Source: Nothopassalora personata (Eukaryota; Ascomycota; Dothideomycetes; Mycosphaerellales; Mycosphaerellaceae). From it: a DNA stretch of 64,000 bases. Below, piece after piece: positions 1 through 8,910 of the stretch. Below the pieces are notes generated by a model, which saw only the letters and a program-made list of their open reading frames with translations, searched no databases and was not told the DNA's origin. A program made the translations under genes and the position numbers. The first letter of the stretch is position 1. The number at the start of each line of letters is the position of its first letter. Where the stretch lies: contig CM066298.1 of NCBI GenBank assembly GCA_033816765.1, positions 1,798,001-1,862,000 on the forward strand, read 5' to 3'.

Positions 1-2
1 AG

Positions 3-278
3 AGGTATTATGGGCAGAACAATAATAATGCGACGCAGACGAACAGGAGGACGAGGTTGAGAGATAGAATAGGACTTGGGGCTTTGTGGGGAGGAGATGA
101 TGAATGACTCACCGATGAAGGAGAGGATGGGGAGGAGTTTGATGAGGCGCAGTATGATGATATGAGTGATGAGGAGGAAGAAGAAGAGGAAGAGGGTGCA
201 GACGATGATTTGGAGGGCATTGAGTTTGTGGATGAGGATGCGAATAGTAGTGAGGGGAATAGAAATGGGTCAGAATGA
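3..278 (+). CDS. 3' end of an acidic protein gene, partial, with an in-frame TGA
   Basis: One frame enters the window at base 3 and reads an Asn/Arg-rich segment (codons 1-34) up to a TGA at 105-107. The same frame then continues into a strongly acidic tail with a run of eight Glu and ends at a TGA at 276-278. Composition on both sides of the first stop looks protein-like, so either the gene ends at 107, or the stop is a mutation, or it is read through. The upstream part lies outside the window, so the family cannot be recognised. A Ser-rich frame on the opposite strand (8-490) is the shadow of this acidic coding sequence. Confidence 0.4.
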
Positions 279-2266
279 TGGAACCAGGAGGGAAACATGT
301 GTATACTTTGCGGCTGATAAGCTGCGTCACGGCCGCGAGACAAATGTATATGTACGACAGAGTCATGAGGGCGTTTTGCATCGACTTGTGGATAGGGGGT
401 GAGAGCCATGGTGTATAGGAGCATTAGATCTGGGACGCTCACGCTATGAACCTCAGATTTGGTTGCTTCATCCTCTCTCATAATTAACACATGCTCCTTC
501 CACCAAAGGTATATGACCTCCTTAGAATTTCACATACATCCGAAGAAAATTCCCATAAAACTCAACGGCACGGCAGTCGAGTCGAGTCGAGTCGAGCGAG
601 TCCTGTGACGATTCCATTGCGCTTCTCTGCTGGTCCGGCTGGCTTTTACATTCAGCATTTACAGCGCTGCAAATCGCACGCCGTACGCGCAGGCATCGCC
701 GTTGAGACCAAGTGAAATGGAAATCTTGCCACATTTTGGAATGGGTTTTGCATTTTTGCGGAGCTGCTTATCTTATGCACTGAAGCTCGAAGGGATAGAT
801 GCAACATGGTTATCGTCGAGCTGCGGGCGATTCTGTACGGATTTGCTTTGATGTCGCTGGTGGGGGAGACGTTTTGAGGGTGCGACTCTCTTCCCCCCCC
901 CCCCCCCCCCCCGGGCGGTGATGGTAGCGGTGAGGTTAGGTGGTAATCTCAAGGAGGAGGGCTCGGCCATCTGATGATTGGTATCCCCGATCCAAAAGGT
1001 ATATATGTCAGTCGTACTACAGTGTAGGGTATGCGTGGTCAAGATTAAGTGTGAGGTCTCATGTGCAGCTTGTGCTATTGGCTTCGTCAGAGCTGTGAGT
1101 TGTGGTCAATCAGTGGGTTGAGATCATTCGTTTTTGCTCTGGGACTGCCTCCCAGCGTTCGCTGTGCAAGAAGATGATCCCTTCGCGTTGGGATGTCTGT
1201 GTGCATGCATCATAGGTTGCTTATGCATTTACACAACAGATGTCGCTAAGGATTTTGCATCTTCGCCACAAAGATCTAGGACCTATGTAGATCAGCAGAA
1301 TGTACGTTTCGGAACCAGGCGTCTTTACATCAATGGTAATACCACCTGTCAGACGTGTTGGCAAGACGTGCATGCATGGTTCGCGACGACAGCTTTGCGT
1401 CTCATGGCCAGCCCTTTCGAGGCTAGCATGGCACGCCTTTCGATGGGCATCGTTGAGCTGGTGGTGATCGTTTTGCTTGCGAGATACCTTCAAGCGCATC
1501 AGATGCTGAGTTCAATCGGCTGTGTTTGTCTCCTCTGCGGTGCATTTGGTTGCCAGTACTTCTAAACATGTAGGATTTGTCCACGGATGAGCTTTGCCGC
1601 GAAGGTCATCAATGATCTGCAAAGAGGAAGCAGATTTTCGAGATTCTGGCAACACAGTGCAATCAAAGTATCCATAATGTGGTGCCATATCAAATGTCGT
1701 TGTGTTTGGTGATCTTTTTGCTCTCTTCCTTGATTACAGGATCTTGGGCCAGCGCTCCCGGTGGTTAATGATATGAGCTTCAGCACTCTGCTATGCTCGA
1801 CGGTGCTTGCTGGCTCGATGGAGTGCCTGTTAGTCGTCAGAAGCGCGTGGTACTCCCATGATTTCAACACTCAGCAATCATTCGTTAACCTGTACGACGG
1901 CAAGCGTCTAGGCGCTTAGGCCAATGTTCACTGTTCTTTTCGCTCTCCTCTTTCACCTAAAAACGTGCCGCTTATTTCGCGTCTGGAAATATTACCACAG
2001 TCACTGGAACCATTCATGCTCTTTCGAAATCTGCTTCTGGTGGCATATGATCACTGTCGCGTGAATTGCCTATCTTCAAGTTTCTGCCTCCGCAACGCCT
2101 CGCTATGCCTGGTTGTGACACTTTTGGAATCTCAATCCCAGATTCTGACCTCACCCCTCCAACGGCAGACTCTTGCTCGCCGTATCGATTACTCTGCCCC
2201 CTCCCCACAAGCCGCTGCAGCTTCGACGCTCGTAGTCGTTCGATCGTGCTAATTTGTCGCTGCTCT
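279..2266. other. Intergenic stretch without a supportable gene
   Basis: Open frames here are short, mutually overlapping and carry no recognisable motif. The longest, 1134-1565 on the plus strand, is Cys-rich with two hydrophobic stretches but has no supporting context. The stretch contains a (GTCGA)4 microsatellite at 576-595 and a homopolymer of about 20 C at 893-912. It lies downstream of SSS1. Confidence 0.5.
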
Positions 2267-2639
2267 TTATGCACCGCCGACCAGGATGTTGTTCACGGGA
2301 ATGTGGACTGACGGAACGTTAGCAGTCTTCTTCCACCAAGATCTCCTTCGGCGCGGATCGCTGCGGCTACCGCGCTTCATGTGTCAGACATACTCAGCTT
2401 GACAACGTATCCAATAACTCCCATAATTATGAAGCCCATGCCCACGGCTTGTGCGATTCGGAGGAACTCGCGCTTATCAGCTGCACCACAATTATTAGTA
2501 TCGTACGCCCGCTTCCCCTGGGCGACGACCGCCTTCGCGCCCCTCACAAAGACGTACGCTTGCTGCATCGTGTGAGAAATTGCCTGCCGTCCTTGGCGAA
2601 CTCTCTTGGCATCTCCAGAAGGTCCTTTGCTTGGTCCAT
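2267..2639 (-). CDS. SSS1: Sec61 gamma subunit of the ER protein translocon, three exons
   Basis: The reconstructed gene has exons 2639-2558, 2480-2394 and 2307-2267 on the minus strand, giving 69 residues. Introns are 77 and 86 nt, with donors GTACGT and GTATGT and acceptors TGCAG and GTCAG. The product starts MDQAKDLLEMPREF, carries the SecE/Sec61-gamma signature (KPDKREF followed by IAQAVGMGF) and ends in HIPVNNILVGGA, all typical of the family. It is a single-span tail-anchored subunit that clamps the Sec61 channel in the ER membrane. Phases agree at both junctions and the length matches the usual ~70 residues. A reading of exon 2 alone would miss both termini. Confidence 0.95.
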
Positions 2640-2798
2640 CGCGTCTGATTGTGATGTGTGAGTCGCGGAGATATGGAGTCTGAGATGGGGGGTATTGTGA
2701 GTTGGCGTGAGGTGGTGGTAGAGTAGTGTCGCAGTGGTGTAGAAGTGTGGCCTCTTTGATAGATCGCGAGGTTAAAGCCTAGGTGTCCTCCACTTTCC

Positions 2799-3060
2799 TC
2801 AGGGATGGCATTCGGCAGTCGCCGAGATGCGGGCCAAGGACGCTAGTCGAACTATAAATCGAGCACAGCAGCACATGTCGATGCACAAATGCTGCGATAT
2901 CAAAGGCCTGTAACGACTTTGACGATCCAGGAACAACATATCGTCGATTTCAAACATAATCAACTCTTCCCACAAGCTCAAATCGCCATATGAAGCCAAG
3001 ATGTGTGGCGTGAACCCGCCACCTCGGTCCCTTGGCTCGGCTGTGATCCGACAGCGTGCA
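2799..3060 (-). pseudogene. Ankyrin-repeat-like relic
   Basis: The minus strand reads a segment resembling one and a half ankyrin repeats: a GGFTP motif, then an LASYGDL helix, then an EELIMFEID segment followed by a LDRQSR turn. It stops at 2799 and has no credible start. The spacing fits ankyrin repeats, but the second unit is scrambled, so it is probably a decayed fragment. It overlaps the 5' flank of the secreted-protein gene at 3297. The assignment rests on pattern similarity only. Confidence 0.35.
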
Positions 3061-3296
3061 TCCCGCCACTACGAACTTACCTTTGCTCCAGTCCCTCCGT
3101 CTTCCAAGTTTCCATTCTCTTCACCATCTCCACCGACTGTCGTTACATCCAAACTCCACATCAGCTTCACCAGGACCTCGCAGCCTCGCACGCCATATAC
3201 ATACATCAAGGATCTGGACGCGCCACGAAGCGCAAAGCGAAGCAAAGCCTGCAGATTCTACAAAGTGGCGACCGCGACGTGAACATTGAAACAACC

Positions 3297-4011
3297 ATGA
3301 CTGCACGCAGTGGCGCTATATCACGATTCTCGACCTTTTTGATATTTTTCTTGTCTTTCGCCAACATTATACATGCGGTATGTCCTTCGCCTGGCTTCCA
3401 GGGAGTACCTTTGCCGCGGGGTTTTGTTCGTATCAGACCACGTCAAAGCTGTAGTCTAGCAAACCTCATACGACTTATCACCGAGGCATCGTTCGTCTAC
3501 AACAGGCTGGGGAGGCGAAGAAAACTCTGCTATGGGAGAGCACTGGACATTCGATGCCGATAACGTTTACTGACACACTCCACAGAAAACGAACACCATC
3601 TGCCGCGGCCAATGGGGCTACCTAAACGGCAGCGCAGACCTTCCTATCGCGTTGGACCACTTCATTTCCGAGCAGAAGGGTATTGAAGCTGATTGTTTAC
3701 CTGCACGGTCTGGGAAGGGAACCTGCCATGACGTGGAGGGGCTTGTGGGATTGCAGGGTTATGGATTGGGGTTGGCTTGGTGTAATGACGTGAGTGCTCT
3801 TCTGCAGGATGGACGAGGAGTCCTGGATGGATCGCGAGTGATGTATGGCTTGCTGACGAGAGAACAGAATGATCACAGGCTCTGTCTGAGCCACACGAAC
3901 TTGGCGAGACGACTGCAGTGGACCATGTTCAACTGCTGGCAGATGAGCGAGCAATTTGCCGGGCAGACACTGTACGATGACAACACCAATGTCATCGTGA
4001 AGTCGTTGTGA
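3297..4011 (+). CDS. Small secreted cysteine-containing protein, effector-like, with an internal stop
   Basis: Exon 1 (3297-3377) encodes exactly 27 residues that form a signal peptide (MTARSGAIS, then a hydrophobic core ending in HA). It is followed by an 82-nt intron (GTATGT...CTAG), exon 2 from 3460 to 3789, a 78-nt intron (GTGAGT...ACAG) and exon 3 from 3868 to 4011. The mature part has six cysteines and no motif I recognise. Exon 2 contains an in-frame TGA at 3571-3573. The stop lies inside a 21-nt GT...CTGAC...CAG segment (3565-3585) whose removal keeps the frame. The gene is therefore either a recent pseudogene, spliced by an extremely short intron, or translated by readthrough. Size, secretion signal and Cys content fit a candidate effector, which is inference. 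Confidence 0.55.
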
Positions 4012-4093
4012 GCGGAGCGAGCAAGTGCGAGATTGTATTTCGCACAGCAGGGTGTGATGGTTGTTTTAGCATGGCGTTGGTGCAATCATGGGT

Positions 4094-5399
4094 TTACGCA
4101 TAAATGGGTTTCAAGCTGATCTGTGGTCGTAGTATCTCGACCTCTTCTACTTTTACAGACAGAGCAAATGCGATTTCTTCGTGCTCCGAGGGCTCATGGC
4201 CGCCATACCGTTCAAGTCGTAGCTGCGACTCGAGCTTCTGCGGCAAAGCGCGCGGCTGAATAAGAAGTCCAGCCATCAGCAGAATGAGCCAGCTCCAAGG
4301 GCAGCCATTAGGTCAGACCAACCACCTGAGCGTACCTCTCGCCATCTTCGAGTCCTGGGGTTCGTCCCTTCACAAACCCATCCGTCACTCTCCGCAGCAC
4401 AGCCAGAGTGAACTTTCCGGACCATCGCGTGCCTGCATGGTCCATTGTATCGACCTCGACTACTGCAGCAGCGCAGTCAACTGCCCAGCGCCACATCGGA
4501 GAGTCGCAGCTCACTTCATCGAGTGCCTGCGACATTTCGTCGGCACAAAGAACGACGGCCATCGCATAATGGGCATATCGACCACGGCGGAGCAGTGCCT
4601 GCATAATTGCAGCTCTGAAGTTGGCATCGTCGACGTAGTCGCCGAGCGCCCAGAAGGCCAAGAAGCTCTCGGTCCTTATCAAGTACCGGGTGACCATACC
4701 CACCGCATCGCCTTGGCTGATGTCGTCTACGAGTTCGGCGATGTTTCCGGGTTGAGTGTAGCGCCATGCAAGGTACGCATGGAAGATCTCGGGACGGTGG
4801 TCTGGCAGCTTGACCGTCTTGTCGATGGACTCTGTCCAGCGTGTTCCTGTGAGCGCGGCCTTGAAGAATTTAGAGTGCTAGCAAAGGATGTCCTTGTGGT
4901 TTTGGAAGGTCTGGCTGTCGTCTCCCTTACCCACGATGATGGTGGCGACTTCGTCGAATGTGGTTCAGTTGAATGTCAATTTCAATCACCTATAGTCGAT
5001 GCAGGTGTCTTACCTGATGCGCTTGCTATCCGGATGGTCCTTCTGTGCCGTCGCTCGGGCGCTTGTCACCTGTGTTGGACTCGTTGGTTGCCTGCATCGT
5101 CTTGCCCTGCATTGGTGCACGAGGTGGTCGAACTGGGGGGATGAGGTTGAATGTGTTTCGAAAGTGGGAAATTGACGTTGGTGGCCGCCGACCGTGTCGC
5201 CGTCGTAGGCGATAGGTGTGTTCGAGCCGCTGCATTTGATACTGCCGTAACGGTAGGTGGTGCCATGTTTGCCCGTGTCAAGCTCCTGCGTCGAAGGTTC
5301 GTGGATTTCACGAGGCTTGAAGGCTGTGGTGGAAGGTTGTTGGGAGAATTGTTGCTTGTACTGGAGGATGTGGGTTTGTCTGTTGACATGGTGGTGGTG
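4094..5399 (-). pseudogene. Decayed BTB/POZ-domain protein gene
   Basis: On the minus strand, 4965 to 4308 reads a BTB/POZ domain: an ATIIVGKG strand, an FQNHKDILC motif, SKFFKAAL, RWTES, a VKLPDH segment and a helical C-terminal part typical of the large BTB families of Dothideomycetes. A TAG stop at 4878-4880 sits between HKDILC and SKFF, where family members have an ordinary residue. Upstream, a Ser/Pro-rich segment starting with MSTDKP at 5399 lies in shifting frames with no consistent splice solution. A downstream frame (4276-4094) also looks coding but does not join in phase. I therefore read it as a pseudogene. BTB proteins of this kind are presumed adaptor or regulatory proteins of unknown role. 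Confidence 0.6.
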
Positions 5400-5479
5400 C
5401 TGATGGTGTTGAGTGCGAGAGATAGAGGCTGTAGGAGATGGAAGAGAAGGCAGTCGTGAAGGTGAAGGCGCTTGAGTAG

Positions 5480-5772
5480 CCCTCTCAACAAGCAACATGC
5501 CAAAATGAAAATATTATACACAAAGATGTCTTCTGCGCCACGCCGCAATCGCCTACCGAAGAGTGACCAACCACGCTTAGATGTCCCTTACTATAAACCC
5601 CTCTCCCTTTCCCCCTTCCAACACCGGTACTATCTCTATCCTCCCGTAGCCCTCTCAAGAATCAACCTACAACAGCTCTTATCTAAAGTAAAACTAAAAT
5701 AAAAATATCATGCACAAGATATCTTCTGCGCCACGCCCTACCCTATTCGGCTACCAAAGAGTGACTAACCAC
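5480..5772 (+). repeat. Imperfect direct repeat interrupted by the outer retrotransposon
   Basis: A unit starting at ~5480 (CCCTCTCAA, then CTTCTGCGCCACGCC, then GAGTGACCAACCACGC) recurs from ~5649 up to 5772. There the outer copia element is inserted, and the unit resumes at 16917 (ACCACGCTTAGATGTCCC). The unit is roughly 170-260 bp and the copies differ mainly by transitions. The part shared with 16917-17010 overlaps the 3' end of the degraded frame at 16938-17660, so the tail of that gene was tandemly duplicated before the transposon landed. Confidence 0.6.
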
Positions 5773-5948
5773 TGTTATGAATCAGGTGACCAAGGTCTAT
5801 GTTAGTCAGGACTTAGCACACACACACTATATTACACTGTTTTCTGTAGCTAGATAGTCTTACACCTTGTAGCAATTTATAAGGGTTACTAATCCACCCT
5901 ATCGTTTTAATCTAGAAGCTTATACTCGTTAAATACCTATTTATAACA
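5773..5948 (+). repeat. 5' LTR of outer copia element
   Basis: This 176-bp LTR begins TGTTATGAATCAGG and ends TTTATAACA. It is the more heavily C-to-T/G-to-A mutated of the pair. Confidence 0.92.
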
Positions 5949-5963
5949 GGTTATAAGCCCGAG
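5949..5963 (+). promoter_or_regulatory. Primer-binding site of outer copia (half-tRNA iMet type)
   Basis: GGTTATAAGCCCGAG lies directly after the LTR. With one G-to-A change reverted, its first 12 bases are GGTTATGAGCCC, complementary to the anticodon arm of initiator tRNA-Met (GGGCUCAUAACC in yeast). Drosophila copia is known to prime from such a half-tRNA. Confidence 0.75.
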
Positions 5964-8567
5964 TGCTCCTCTGCCTATCTAATTTAAAACCTAAATCGTT
6001 ATCGAAGCTCTATTAAGGATTAGCTTGCCTTGCTAGTAGACTTAACCCTACATTTGTTTTACGGACAACAACCTAATCGATTTAAGAACTACTGTAGGAG
6101 ATCGGCACTAAGTACTAGTACTATAGTACAGCATCTAAAAGAGCTAAACTAGGTATAGAGTTTAGAAACAACACCTCTAGCAACCTAGTAAGATCCGCTA
6201 AGGACAACTAGGTGCTTAGGAAAGGCGTATAGTTCCAAGCATAGAAATCTATGCTAATTAGCGCACTACTAGAGAAGGATCTAGTTAGATACGTAATCTA
6301 TAATCTAGACTAGGTTAACCTAAAGTACGCTCTAAATAGAGCAGCTTATAATCAACCCTAAGATGCAACTAAGAATGTCTAAGATGAGACTGCTTAGAAT
6401 AAAGCCCCTTAGGGCATTACTAGTAGTGCAGGATATAAAGCTGCCTACAAGCGATAGAAGAAAGAGGACATATAAGCATATAGCATTATTATAGCTAGAT
6501 TAGATTCTACCCTAAGGCCAAACTTTAGAGATATAGACAAGTCGGCTAAGGAATTATATAATTTAATTAAGGCAACATATAAGCTAGTCATTACAATTGA
6601 TCTATATAACACTCTAAAGGCAGTTAGGCATATTAAACTAGATGCTGCAAGACCTAATACATTAAAGTACTATAAAGACTTTTAAGCATAGGTGAATAAT
6701 AACAAGACTACTATAGAGCAATTTATTAGATCTTCCCTAGTTAATAACAAGTTAAGGCTCAAATCCTCTTTTATCCTCCTAGATAGCATCTATAGATTGT
6801 ACTTTGTTAAAGGTCTAAACTATGTCGAATAGCTTAGGACATAGAGACACAACAATCCCCTAGAATTAACTACCCTAGAGAGAATGTTAATAACTCTTAG
6901 GAAGGAGCAAGTACCTACTACCTACAAGCCTAGCAATAGCTTTGTTAGAGCATTCTTAAGCAAGAATAATAATAAGCAGTACATACAGTGCTTATATAAG
7001 CACACTAACGCGAACTGCTATAAGTAGCATCTAGAGAAGAATCCTAGGAATAGGTCTAAGAAGGGTAAAGACACCCTAAAGGACAGGGTAAAAAAGGTAA
7101 AGGGCAGCAAATCCCCTGGGAAGAGGATTGCTATAGCAATTAATAACTAGTTAGACTTATTATCTAATTAGGAGCACAGCTCTAACAGTAATAGGGACTA
7201 GAGATAACTATATAGGAGGTCTAGAGTAGCTATTGCAGTTGTATAACTAGTGTGCACAGGAAGGATAGTAGCTACCGCATTAAACCTAATGTTAATAGAC
7301 AAAGTCTATAACATAGGCACACCCTTCTATATCTATAATAATCTTACAGACCTTTAGAATGTTAGGCTAAGACTAAGGCCTACATGCTTCTTACAGGCCG
7401 TTAGGCAAGGATCTCTTGCAACTAAAGGAGAATTAGAGTAGGTCATAAAGAACTATCTTAGCTAAGAGACTACCCTCCTCCTTCGTAATGTGCTTTACTT
7501 ACTAGAGTCAGATACGACACTAATCTCTACAGATTTCCTATATAAGAAACATAGAGTTTACCTAGACAGACTATCCAAAATGCTGTTCTAGAAGGACAAG
7601 CCTGTAGGCTTAGTTAAGATAATAAAAAATGTTATTGTCTTTAGGAACCTTAGGGTAAAGAGGGGTTCTAGGAAGGATGAAGACAGATTAGTACTAAAAG
7701 GACTTGCTGCTCTTATATTTGCTAAGCTAAGAACTAATATAGTTAGATAGTATTAAAGGCTTAGGCATATTAGGAGCACATTACTCAATGCTACAAAAGA
7801 AGCAGTTAAGGGCCTAGAAGATGTTAATACTATAGAGTTAAGGCATTGTAAGACTTGTAAGCTTGTAAGGTTATAAAGAGTTGTTTTAAGAATCCCTAGG
7901 AGACCTGTACTAGAGGCATTAGATAAAATCTATGCTAACCTAGTTAGTCTAATCACTCCACTCTCTTATAATGGTTACGCATATTGCCTTATGCTTACGT
8001 GTGCTAGAACTAGGATAAGGTAGTGCTTACTACTTCTAAAGAAAAGTGCTGCTCTAATAGCAATTAAGACTTGGCTTACTATAATGTAGAACCACTATAA
8101 GAAGAAACCTAAGATCTAGTTCTTAGATAGTAGTAGGGAATTTAACAACATTAAACTTAGAACACATGCCTAATATAAAGGAATTAGATAGGATTTTGCA
8201 TCACTATACACACCTAAGTAGAATAGAATTGCTAAAGCTTCGAACAAAGTTATTATTAACAAGGCTAGAGCTATGCTTGTAGACTCTAGCTTGCTATAGA
8301 ACCTCTAGCCCTAGGCTATGGATTTTGCATGCTATATTACGAACCGCCTCTTTAACTTAATAACAAAAAAGTACTATAGATTGACTTTAAGAAGGACCTA
8401 GGCATTAATGTTGAAGAGATAGACTTAAGGAATGTAAGGAGGTTTGGATGTAAAGCATACAAACATAACGACAATTACACTAAGTCTAAAAAGTTCTCTA
8501 TAAGGGCGGACATATAGTAGTATATAGGATTCTAGGGTAGTTCATTAACTAACTACCTGCTGTAGAA
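5964..8567 (+). pseudogene. RIP-destroyed Gag and integrase region of outer copia
   Basis: The sequence has dense in-frame TAG/TAA codons and very few CpA/TpG. Around 7850 a CxxC pair of the pre-integrase zinc motif is visible. Around 8220-8340 integrase-like residues can be read (an NRIAKASN segment, then an ARAMLVDS helix, as in copia integrases). There is no intact ORF longer than 60 codons. Confidence 0.75.
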
Positions 8568-8572
8568 GCTAT

Positions 8573-8718
8573 ACTTGATGCTGGGGCCCATTCACTGGTC
8601 CCACCGGTTTTGCCGATGCACTAGTCCGCATTAGGCAGGACCCCTTTTTTTTCGAGCTTATCTCTCTCTCTCGCTTTCGTAGATCTTCTTCAATAACATC
8701 AATCTACTCACATTATCT
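8573..8718 (+). repeat. 5' LTR of young copia element
   Basis: This 146-bp LTR starts ACTTGATGCTGG and ends CACATTATCT, lacking the usual TG...CA ends if the GCTAT duplication is right. It contains an 8-T run and a CT-rich tract. Confidence 0.9.
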
Positions 8719-8730
8719 GGTTATGAGCAC
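8719..8730 (+). promoter_or_regulatory. Primer-binding site of young copia
   Basis: GGTTATGAGCAC matches the complement of the initiator tRNA-Met anticodon arm at the first 10 bases and 11 of 12 overall. It lies directly 3' of the LTR. Confidence 0.7.
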
Positions 8731-8910
8731 CCTCAGCGCTTACGACTGCGCGCATACCTTCGAACGACATTGTTGATTGTATCCTGCTGATTGCGCGTGT
8801 CCGCGACTTCATGCGACCAAACGCGACAGCAGCAAACATCTTCAGCCAAGACCCAGTGGGCAACTTGGCGAGTATCGCAGTGACACCTAGTTGGTGCTCT
8901 GCAGTGGTGG

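Noticed and set aside
8..490. 160-codon Ser-rich minus-strand frame at the left edge
   Set aside because: It is the complement of an acidic GAG/GAT-rich plus-strand coding tail. The Ser runs are a composition shadow.
1134..1565. 143-codon Cys-rich frame
   Set aside because: Hydrophobic and Cys-rich, but no signal-peptide logic, splice support or recognised family.
4284..5144. 286-codon plus-strand ORF
   Set aside because: The complementary strand reads a BTB domain with family motifs. The plus frame has none.
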